From Akkermansiaceae bacterium (lineage in GTDB: Bacteria > Verrucomicrobiota > Verrucomicrobiia > Verrucomicrobiales > Akkermansiaceae): DNA of 5,654 nucleotides. The notes under the pieces are model-generated. The model had not been told where the DNA came from, ran no database searches, and saw nothing but the letters and a program-made list of their open reading frames with translations. The position numbers were made by a program, and so were the translations under genes. Position 1 is the stretch's first letter. Every line of letters begins with the position of its first letter. The DNA lies in the NCBI GenBank assembly GCA_023300065.1, contig JALZWJ010000032.1, positions 1 to 5,654 on the forward strand, given 5' to 3'. Positions 1-5,654 of this stretch are shown piece by piece.

Positions 1-2700
1 GTCGAAAACGACATCCTAGATCTGCCGCAAGTCTCACGGACTGACCTCCGAGGAGACCACCCGCTGGAGATCTCGATTGAGGCGGATGATGCGAAACTCC
101 GCGACTATGGCCTCTCCATCTCAGATCTCGCCAATGCGATCCGGAGTTCATCGCTCGCCCTCTCTGCGGGCACCGCCAAAACCACCTCGGGTAACATCCA
201 GATCAGGACGGATGGCCAAGCCTACACGCGGGAGGACTACGGGAACATCGTGGTTACAGCGGCCGATGGAGCCCTCGTGAAAATCTCCGACATCGCTGAA
301 ATCAGCGATGGCTTTGAAGAGAAGGATAACGTGCTCCGCTTTAACGGTGAGCGCGCCCTCATGATCGATGTCCTCCAAGGAGAAAACGAGAGTGCCATTA
401 AAATTTCTGACGCGATTAGGAAGTATATCGAGACCTCGGCAGGCCGTTTTCCGGAAGGTGTCAATCTTCACACCTGGGATGATGAATCGATCCGGATCCG
501 GGGCCGCCTCTCGACTCTCGGTAGCTCGCTCCTTACGGGAGGCCTCCTCGTCCTCCTCGTTCTCAGCATCTTCCTCCGTCCGATGCTCGCTTTCTGGGTG
601 GTCCTGGGTATTCCCGTGAGCTTCGCGGGGGGCATCATGCTCATGCCCTACTTTGGCATGACGGCAAACACGATGAGCATCTTCGGCTTCATCATCGTGC
701 TGGGCATCGTGGTGGATGACGCCATCGTCACCAGTGAAAATATCTACTCCAGATTACGCGATGACCTCACCCCGCTCGATGCCGCGGTGCTAGGGACGAA
801 GCAGGTCGCGACGCCCGTGACCTTCGGAGTTCTCACCACGATTGTCGCCTTCATCCCTCTCATGTTTTTTGAGGGCTATTGGAAGACTTGGACGAGCCAA
901 ATCCCGCCTGTTGTGGGAGCGGTCCTCATTTTCTCGCTCATTGAATCAAAGCTCATTCTGCCCTCTCACCTCAAGCACCTCCGCACCCATCGTAACACCA
1001 AAAAGCTCGGCCTCTTTGCGCGCGGGCAAAAATGGGTCGCTGATGGCTTAGAGCGCCTAGTGGAAATGATCTACGCGCCGGTGCTACGCCTCGCGGTGGC
1101 TCATCGCTATACTACGATCGCTATTTTCTTCGCCCTCGGTTTCGCGACTATCGGGCTAAAAACTGGCGGGCATTTGGGGTTCGAGGCGATGCCCACCATC
1201 GAGCGCTACCTCATCAGCGCCTCGGTAAGAATGCTCAATAACACCCCTTTTGAGGAAACAAATGCGGCGGTCCAAAACATCGAATCAGCAGCCCGCGAAC
1301 TCCGCGAGGAATTGATTGATCCCGGTAATGGCGAACCGCTCATCCGCAACATCCGAGCCGATACAGGAAGCGGGCGCTATGGCCGAGGAGTAGACCCCCA
1401 ACGGGGCTCCATTTCCATTGAGGTCCTCCCACCTAGCCTCCGTTCTGAGCCCGGCCCGAGTAACCGCGAGATCGAAAAAATATGGCGAGAGAAAATCGGG
1501 ATTATTAAGAACCTGAACAACCTCAGCATTCGTGGCTCCTTCGGAGGACGGCGGTCCGGCGGACAAGAAACCGAGGCCCTCCAAATCCAACTCCGCGGTC
1601 CGGAGAGTGAAGAGAAAGCGCTCATTGCGGAGGAGATCGAGGCCCTCTTCCTCGCGCATCCCGATATTAATTGGGCCAATGCCGACCGCCCCTCCAGCGG
1701 TGAAGAAATGGCAATCACGCTCAAGCCACGGGCCCAAGAACTACAAATCACGCAGCGTGAATTAGCGCGGCAAATCCGCCAAGCCTTCTTCGGAGAAGAG
1801 GCCCAACGCATCCAACGTGATGGAGAAGAACTCCGCGTGATGGTCCGCTTACCCGAGGAAAAGCGCGAATCCTTGCACACCTTCGAGACGCTCAATATCC
1901 AAACTCCAGATGGAACCAACCTCCCCTTCTCCACCGTCGCAGAAGCAGTCCTGCGCCCTGCTCCCGGCCGGATCGAGTTGGTGAACGGCGCACAAGTCAG
2001 CGACGTCACCGCGACGCCGAAGGATGCCACCATTGACATCATCACCCTCGCCCTAGAACTGGAACCGCAGATCAATGAGATCGTTAATCGGGCTCCGCAA
2101 ATCTCATGGATTTGGGAAGGCTTCATCAAGGAAGACCGCGAAACGGGGAGCCGGAGCTATTGGCTTTTTGGAGCACTCATCATGGTGCTTTACGCCCTGC
2201 TCGCCATTCCCTTCCGCTCGCTTCTGCAGCCACTCGTCGTCCTGCTCGCCGTCCCCTTCGGAGTGATCGGAGCCTACGCGGGGCACATGATTTTGGACAT
2301 CACCCCTTCCTGGCTCTCCGTCTTTGGCATCATGGCTCTGGCGGGAGTGGTGGTGAATGACTCTATCGTGCTCGTGGACTTTATTAACAAAAAGCGCGAA
2401 GAGGGTATGGAATTGATGGAAGCCGTTCTTATCTCTGGAGTGCGCCGCTTCCGCCCCATCTTCCTTACCTCCATCACAACCTTTGCGGGCCTCATGCCCT
2501 TGATGTTTGATCGGGCCATCCACGCTCAGTTCCTGAAACCGATGGCCGTTTCCCTCGGCTTTGGGATCCTCTTTGCCACCGCGATCACCCTCCTCCTCAT
2601 TCCCGCAGCGTATCTTTTATTAGAAGACTTGAAGGCCCTCGTCCGCCCTTGTCTGCGTTGGTATACCAAGCCCTTCCGTGACGACGAGGAAACGAGCTAA
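1..2700 (+). CDS. RND-family multidrug efflux permease (HAE/AcrB-like), 5'-truncated by window edge
   Basis: Inner-membrane proton-driven exporter subunit that would work with a periplasmic adaptor and an outer-membrane channel to expel amphiphilic compounds. The frame is open from base 1 with 899 residues visible. Full RND permeases run about 1020-1060, so about 160 N-terminal residues (TM1 and the first porter subdomain) are missing; the GTG at 250 is internal, not a start. Visible order: porter remnant (residues 1-170), TM2-TM6 (about 175-321), TM7 (about 370-388), second periplasmic porter/docking half (about 390-715), TM8-TM12 (about 716-873), short charged tail. The TM4 motif GIVVDDAIV places the paired proton-relay aspartates at residues 239/240 (AcrB D407/D408). 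TM11 keeps R816 and T823, aligning with AcrB R971 and T978. TM10 reads GVVVNDSIVLVDF, so Asn786 sits where AcrB has Lys940. The frame is intact to TAA. Family assignment is firm; the substrate is unknown. The adaptor gene is presumably upstream, outside the window. Confidence 0.95.
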   Translation, partial: VENDILDLPQVSRTDLRGDHPLEISIEADDAKLRDYGLSISDLANAIRSSSLALSAGTAKTTSGNIQIRTDGQAYTREDYGNIVVTAADGALVKISDIAEISDGFEEKDNVLRFNGERALMIDVLQGENESAIKISDAIRKYIETSAGRFPEGVNLHTWDDESIRIRGRLSTLGSSLLTGGLLVLLVLSIFLRPMLAFWVVLGIPVSFAGGIMLMPYFGMTANTMSIFGFIIVLGIVVDDAIVTSENIYSRLRDDLTPLDAAVLGTKQVATPVTFGVLTTIVAFIPLMFFEGYWKTWTSQIPPVVGAVLIFSLIESKLILPSHLKHLRTHRNTKKLGLFARGQKWVADGLERLVEMIYAPVLRLAVAHRYTTIAIFFALGFATIGLKTGGHLGFEAMPTIERYLISASVRMLNNTPFEETNAAVQNIESAARELREELIDPGNGEPLIRNIRADTGSGRYGRGVDPQRGSISIEVLPPSLRSEPGPSNREIEKIWREKIGIIKNLNNLSIRGSFGGRRSGGQETEALQIQLRGPESEEKALIAEEIEALFLAHPDINWANADRPSSGEEMAITLKPRAQELQITQRELARQIRQAFFGEEAQRIQRDGEELRVMVRLPEEKRESLHTFETLNIQTPDGTNLPFSTVAEAVLRPAPGRIELVNGAQVSDVTATPKDATIDIITLALELEPQINEIVNRAPQISWIWEGFIKEDRETGSRSYWLFGALIMVLYALLAIPFRSLLQPLVVLLAVPFGVIGAYAGHMILDITPSWLSVFGIMALAGVVVNDSIVLVDFINKKREEGMELMEAVLISGVRRFRPIFLTSITTFAGLMPLMFDRAIHAQFLKPMAVSLGFGILFATAITLLLIPAAYLLLEDLKALVRPCLRWYTKPFRDDEETS

Positions 2701-2798
2701 TCAATTTCATACGAAATCTAAGTTTGCTTAAATAAAACTCGTTTCGTTTCCCTTCCTTTGCTAGATTGATCGGGCTGTTCCTAACACCCTTTCAGACC
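2701..2798 (+). promoter_or_regulatory. AT-rich intergenic gap, probable promoter region
   Basis: This is the longest non-coding stretch in the window, and its first 40 bases are clearly more AT-rich than the flanking genes. It probably holds the promoter for the gene starting at 2799. The best -10-like hexamer I see is TTAAAT at 2728-2733 (4 of 6 matches to TATAAT), with only a poor -35 match near 2705; TAGATT at 2762-2767 is an alternative. There are two tiny hairpins (ATTTC/GAAAT around 2704-2717 and TAAG/CTTA around 2719-2730) but no GC-rich stem followed by a T-run, so there is no clear intrinsic terminator for the efflux gene. The exact promoter position is a guess. Confidence 0.3.
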
Positions 2799-3419
2799 AT
2801 GGCATCTACCCTCGAGCGCAAACAACACATCAAAGTCCGCGAAACCCAGATGGAAATCCCATCCGGTGGACCCGCCTTTACGGAAGACTTTGAGAGAAAA
2901 CTCTGCGACGCCCAGTCCCAGCTAGAGACTCTGCAGACCCAGCGCCAAGCACTGGAACGCCAAAAACTGGCGTTAGAAGACCTGAATCACCGCAAACAGG
3001 AGTTCCTAAACGGCCAACTTGAGCTCTCTGAAAAATTCTCAAATGCCGTCACTACGATCGAACGTGAACTCTTTGAGATGAAACAAGAGATGGATGACTT
3101 GGACCAAACTCGGGCCGCTTTCGCGAACCACCTGAACCGGATCGAGAGTCTCAATCCCGAGGCTTGGCCGAAGGATACCTTGAACACGGAACTCCAAAAA
3201 GCGCTCTCGATTCTCGATAAAGCGGAAGACGAATACGAGCAAGCAGTCTCCTACTTCACCGGCACGCGCAAGAGCAGCATCTTTGGTGGAGCATCTAGCA
3301 CCATCACTGGAAGCAGCACTTCTTCAGACTTTCAAACGATGGTCCGTAATGGCCTCGCCTTCAACTTGCCTGTGATCATCTTAGGATCCCTCGCCCTCTT
3401 GGCCTACCTCGCTAAATAA
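2799..3419 (+). CDS. Uncharacterised coiled-coil protein with C-terminal membrane anchor
   Basis: I do not recognise this 206-residue protein. It has no signal peptide. Residues about 28-115 and 125-152 are rich in Glu, Gln, Lys, Arg and spaced Leu with a heptad-like rhythm, indicating long alpha-helical coiled coil, broken by a Pro/Trp-containing segment at about 119-125. A Gly/Ser/Thr-rich linker follows (about 158-178). One hydrophobic stretch at about 186-204 ends two residues before the C-terminus, giving a tail-anchored design with the coiled coil most likely in the cytoplasm. I chose the ATG at 2799; an in-frame TTG at 2766 would add 11 residues but has no ribosome-binding site and no sign of conserved coding. 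The ATG has no Shine-Dalgarno motif either. The gene lies 26 bp before another small membrane-anchored protein gene and may be co-transcribed with it. A scaffold or envelope-associated role is possible, but nothing in the sequence fixes a function. Confidence 0.8.
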   Translation: MASTLERKQHIKVRETQMEIPSGGPAFTEDFERKLCDAQSQLETLQTQRQALERQKLALEDLNHRKQEFLNGQLELSEKFSNAVTTIERELFEMKQEMDDLDQTRAAFANHLNRIESLNPEAWPKDTLNTELQKALSILDKAEDEYEQAVSYFTGTRKSSIFGGASSTITGSSTSSDFQTMVRNGLAFNLPVIILGSLALLAYLAK

Positions 3420-3445
3420 TTCTCAAAGTCACGCCCCCACTGACG

Positions 3446-3787
3446 ATGTTCTTCCGTAAAATGAAACACCAGCCGGCACCCCCAACGCCGGATGAAATCT
3501 CAGACTTAGATCTCGAGATTGAAAAATACCAATCTCTGATCGAAAACGCGCCCCTGAAACTCCAGGAGCAACGTGACCGGGAACGCAATACGATCCCCGC
3601 GCCAGATGACTTCGCTGATCGCCGCCGCGAGCGCCGCTTTTACGCGGAACTCAGCAAGGGGCAGATCATTAATCAAAAGCGCTACCACACGCGTAACACC
3701 GTACTTTTTGTGCTGCTCGCGACGGCCGCCGTATCGGTCTGCTGGTGGATCTATAGCTCACTGGTGCGCTACGGGGTTCTTTCGTAA
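3446..3787 (+). CDS. Uncharacterised small protein with C-terminal transmembrane segment
   Basis: I do not recognise this 113-residue protein. The N-terminus is short and basic, followed by a Pro-rich patch (residues 9-15), an acidic helix-forming segment (about 16-45) and a strongly charged Arg/Glu stretch (about 57-66, containing DRRRERRF). One hydrophobic segment at about 84-106, with a Cys-Trp-Trp cluster at 99-101, precedes a short tail. Arg and Lys just before the membrane segment (about 71-83) suggest the N-terminal part stays in the cytoplasm. The start is ATG 3446; an in-frame ATG at 3461 would shorten it by five residues. Neither has a Shine-Dalgarno motif. It follows the preceding gene by 26 bp and shares its layout of a charged soluble part plus C-terminal anchor, so the two products may act together; that is inference only. 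Codon use resembles the neighbours. Confidence 0.75.
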   Translation: MFFRKMKHQPAPPTPDEISDLDLEIEKYQSLIENAPLKLQEQRDRERNTIPAPDDFADRRRERRFYAELSKGQIINQKRYHTRNTVLFVLLATAAVSVCWWIYSSLVRYGVLS

Positions 3788-3850
3788 AAAGTTCCCGTTC
3801 CCGCTCGCTTTGCGGTTCCCTCTTAGCGCTCTCCGGTACATCCTCTGCGC

Positions 3851-4141
3851 ATGGCCGATCCTACCATCGACGTGCGTTACGTCGCCAATCTTGCTCGTAT
3901 TAATCTGAGCGATGAAGAAGTCCGTGACTACACGTCCCAGCTCGAAGGCGTGATGAAGCACATTGCCAAGCTTTCCGAAGTCGATGTCGAGGGCATCGAG
4001 CCCACCGCACACGCCAGCAGCCTCTCGAACCGTGTGCGCCAAGGCGTGCCCGTGGCGAGCATCCCCGCCGAGGGATTCCTCCAAAACGCGCCTGATCAGG
4101 CCAACGGCATGCTCCGTGTCCCTAAAGTCGTCGACGCATAA
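3851..4141 (+). CDS. gatC: Asp-tRNA(Asn)/Glu-tRNA(Gln) amidotransferase subunit C
   Basis: Small structural subunit of the cytosolic GatCAB complex, which amidates mischarged Asp-tRNA(Asn) and/or Glu-tRNA(Gln). GatC wraps around GatA and GatB and stabilises GatA. The 96-residue product has the usual family length (about 95-100). Family landmarks in order: an N-terminal helix with VANLARINLSDEEV (residues 11-24), a second helix ending in the conserved segment VDVEGIEPTAH (44-54), then a loop with NRVRQGVP (60-67) and the C-terminal signature NAPDQANGMLRVPKVV (79-94). ATG 3851 gives the canonical N-terminus; there is no Shine-Dalgarno motif upstream. gatA begins 12 bp after its stop, the classic gatCA pairing. 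The sequence cannot show whether the enzyme serves Asn-tRNA, Gln-tRNA or both. Confidence 0.96.
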   Translation: MADPTIDVRYVANLARINLSDEEVRDYTSQLEGVMKHIAKLSEVDVEGIEPTAHASSLSNRVRQGVPVASIPAEGFLQNAPDQANGMLRVPKVVDA

Positions 4142-4153
4142 CCTACTTTTTCC

Positions 4154-5563
4154 ATGTCTCTTGCCGCCACCTCTCTCAGCTCGCTCCGCCGTCAACTCAC
4201 GGCTGGCGAGATCACTGCACGTGACATCGTCGAAGATGTCATCTCTCAAATTACGACCCGCGATGGCGACATCGGGGCCTTTCTTTCTCACAATCCTGAG
4301 GCTGCCCTCGCCGCCGCAGATCAAGCGGATCTCTCCCTCCCCCTCGGTGGACTGCCCATCGGAATTAAAGACAATATCAACGTCCTCGGCGACCCCTGCA
4401 CCTGTGGATCCAAGTTCCTAAAAGACGCCTACACCGCGCCTTATGATGCCACCGCCATCTCTAAGCTCCGCGCTGCTGGAGCCATCCCTTTTGGCCGAAC
4501 GAATCTCGATGAATTCGCGATGGGTTCCTCGACTGAAAACTCCGGCCTCCAGATTACTCACAACCCCGCGGCCCCAGGCCACATCCCCGGAGGATCATCC
4601 GGAGGATCTGCCGCAGCAGTGGCAGGAAACCTCATCCCCGCCACCCTTGGTTCAGACACTGGCGGATCGATCCGCCAACCCGCTAGCCACTGCGGAGTGG
4701 TGGGCTTAAAGCCCTCTTACGGCAGGATTTCTCGCTACGGATTAGTGGCCTTTGGCTCCTCCTTAGATCAGATTGGCCCCCTCACCCATACCGTGGAGGA
4801 CTCTGCTCTTTTGCTTAATTCGATCGCCGGCATGGACCCGCGCGACTCGACCTCGCTCAACGAACCCGTCCCCGACTACACTGAGGGCCTCGATGCTGGG
4901 GTGGCCGGCATGAAACTCGGACTCCCCAAGGAATACTTCACCGATGGCATCTGCCCGAAGGTCCGCGAGCGAGTCGAAACCGCCGCAAAAAAACTCGAAG
5001 CTCAAGGAGCTGAAATTGTAGAAATCTCTCTCCCACACACCGAGTATGCCGTCGCGACCTACTACATCATCGCTCCTGCTGAGGCATCCTCTAATCTCTC
5101 CCGCTTTGACGGCGTGCGCTACGGGAACCGCACGGAGAACCCAGCAGACATGCTTGCGCTTTACACCGATAGCCGTGAAGCAGGATTCGGCCCCGAGGTG
5201 AAGCGACGCATCATCCTCGGCACCTACGTGCTCTCCTCCGGCTACCACGATGCTTACTACCTCCGCGCCCAAAAGGTCCGCACCCTCATCCGACGCGACT
5301 TCCAAGAAGCCTTCGAAAAAGTAGACGCCATCCTCACTCCGGTAGCCCCCGAAACCGCGCCGAAGATGGGCTCCGCGGTTGGAGATCCTCTGAAACAATT
5401 TCTCGCGGACATCTTCACCATCTCAGCCAACCTCGTCGGGAACTGCGGGATCTCGGTCCCGCTTGAGCCGATCGATGGCCTCCCCGTCGGCCTCCAGATC
5501 CTCGGGCCAAACCTTGGCGAGCGGGAGATCCTCCGTTGCGCCCGCGCCGTCGAGGCCGGATAA
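4154..5563 (+). CDS. gatA: Asp-tRNA(Asn)/Glu-tRNA(Gln) amidotransferase subunit A (glutaminase)
   Basis: Glutaminase subunit of GatCAB: it hydrolyses glutamine to release ammonia, which is channelled to GatB to amidate Asp- or Glu-tRNA. It is an amidase-signature protein of 469 residues. The Ser-cisSer-Lys triad is visible: K72 in GLPIGIKDNI, cis-Ser S148 in PGGSSGGSAAA, and nucleophile S172 in GSDTGGSIRQPA. By alignment from memory with S. aureus GatA (K79, S154, S178), the glutamine-contacting Arg358 and Asp425 correspond to R352 (VKRRIILGTY) and D419 (FLADIFTI). The segment YYIIAPAEASSNLSRFDGVR (303-322) is also typical. The protein ends at ...ARAVEAG, about 15 residues shorter than the 485-residue S. 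aureus protein, lacking the usual short tail; the catalytic core is complete. ATG 4154 lies 12 bp after gatC and has no Shine-Dalgarno motif. An intrinsic terminator follows. Confidence 0.97.
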   Translation: MSLAATSLSSLRRQLTAGEITARDIVEDVISQITTRDGDIGAFLSHNPEAALAAADQADLSLPLGGLPIGIKDNINVLGDPCTCGSKFLKDAYTAPYDATAISKLRAAGAIPFGRTNLDEFAMGSSTENSGLQITHNPAAPGHIPGGSSGGSAAAVAGNLIPATLGSDTGGSIRQPASHCGVVGLKPSYGRISRYGLVAFGSSLDQIGPLTHTVEDSALLLNSIAGMDPRDSTSLNEPVPDYTEGLDAGVAGMKLGLPKEYFTDGICPKVRERVETAAKKLEAQGAEIVEISLPHTEYAVATYYIIAPAEASSNLSRFDGVRYGNRTENPADMLALYTDSREAGFGPEVKRRIILGTYVLSSGYHDAYYLRAQKVRTLIRRDFQEAFEKVDAILTPVAPETAPKMGSAVGDPLKQFLADIFTISANLVGNCGISVPLEPIDGLPVGLQILGPNLGEREILRCARAVEAG

Positions 5564-5566
5564 GAC

Positions 5567-5587
5567 CAACTCACAACTCACAACTCA
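5567..5587. repeat. Three tandem copies of CAACTCA
   Basis: Three perfect 7-bp units (5567-5573, 5574-5580, 5581-5587), followed by a degenerate CA-rich run into the poly-A tract of the terminator. The array starts three bases after the gatA stop codon. It is non-coding and most likely arose by replication slippage; no function is evident. Confidence 0.85.
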
Positions 5588-5592
5588 CACAC

Positions 5593-5629
5593 AAAAAAAA
5601 GGCCGCTTTGAAATCAAAGCGGCTTTTTT
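5593..5629 (+). terminator. Rho-independent terminator after gatA, probably bidirectional
   Basis: A perfect 9-bp stem, GCCGCTTTG (5602-5610) with CAAAGCGGC (5615-5623), closes a 4-nt AAAT loop and is followed by six T (5624-5629). Eight A (5593-5600) precede the stem, so the structure also has a T-run when read on the - strand and could stop a convergent transcript. It lies about 30 bp downstream of the gatA stop and ends the + strand block. Confidence 0.93.
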
Positions 5630-5654
5630 GGACAATCGACTTAGCTGAGCTTTA

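Noticed and set aside
250..252. GTG as a start for the RND gene
   Set aside because: The same frame is open upstream to base 1 and the residues there match the RND porter domain, so the gene is cut by the window edge and this is an internal codon.
1377..2129. Long open frame on the - strand (250 codons)
   Set aside because: It lies entirely antisense to the conserved RND coding region; its Arg/Ser-rich product looks like a frame shadow and has no recognisable domain.
2766..2798. TTG at 2766 as the start of the coiled-coil gene
   Set aside because: A rare start codon with no ribosome-binding site. The 11 added residues form no recognisable signal peptide, and the ATG at 2799 is the simpler choice.
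3758..4324. Open frame of 188 codons on the - strand over the gatC region
   Set aside because: It overlaps gatC and the start of gatA, both secure by homology, so it is a shadow of GC-biased coding DNA.
4588..4611. Near-repeat GGAGGATCATCC/GGAGGATCTGCC in gatA
   Set aside because: It encodes the conserved GGSSGGS loop of the amidase signature; the repetition follows from the protein sequence.
4763..5398. Open frame of 211 codons on the - strand inside gatA
   Set aside because: Fully antisense to the conserved GatA core, with no start signal or domain of its own.
1..5654. Search for a mobile element, CRISPR array, tRNA, defence or other novel system
   Set aside because: No transposase or integrase, no spaced repeats, no tRNA-like cloverleaf and no composition break were seen; most of the window is well-known housekeeping and efflux genes.

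Overview
The window reads as ordinary chromosome from a Gram-negative bacterium. GC content is moderate to high (roughly mid-50s % by eye), all genes lie on the + strand, and coding density is high. An RND-type efflux pump implies a double membrane. Asp-tRNA/Glu-tRNA amidotransferase genes (gatC, gatA) imply a lineage that makes Asn-tRNA and/or Gln-tRNA indirectly. No recognisable start has a Shine-Dalgarno motif. The protein style would fit Verrucomicrobiota or a relative, but that placement is an inference without a database search and should be held loosely.

Layout. Positions 1-2700 hold the 3' part of an RND efflux transporter permease gene; the reading frame is already open at base 1, and about 160 N-terminal residues lie outside the window. 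An AT-rich gap of about 98 bp follows and probably carries a promoter. Next come two small genes of unknown function (2799-3419 and 3446-3787). Each encodes a charged cytosolic domain, clearly coiled-coil in the first, ending in one C-terminal membrane anchor. After a 63-bp gap come gatC (3851-4141) and gatA (4154-5563), 12 bp apart. The block closes with a 7-bp tandem repeat and a strong intrinsic terminator (about 5593-5629) that is nearly symmetric and could work in both directions.

How the genes relate. The RND gene is the tail of an upstream efflux unit whose adaptor and outer-membrane partners are not visible. The four genes from 2799 to 5563 are co-directional with gaps of 26, 63 and 12 bp and no terminator between them, so they may be one transcript. 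gatC and gatA encode two of the three GatCAB subunits; gatB is not in the window. The two tail-anchored proteins have no evident link to tRNA amidation.

I see no mobile element, CRISPR array, RNA gene or defence system. The only uncharacterised content is the pair of tail-anchored proteins, and nothing here supports claiming a new system.
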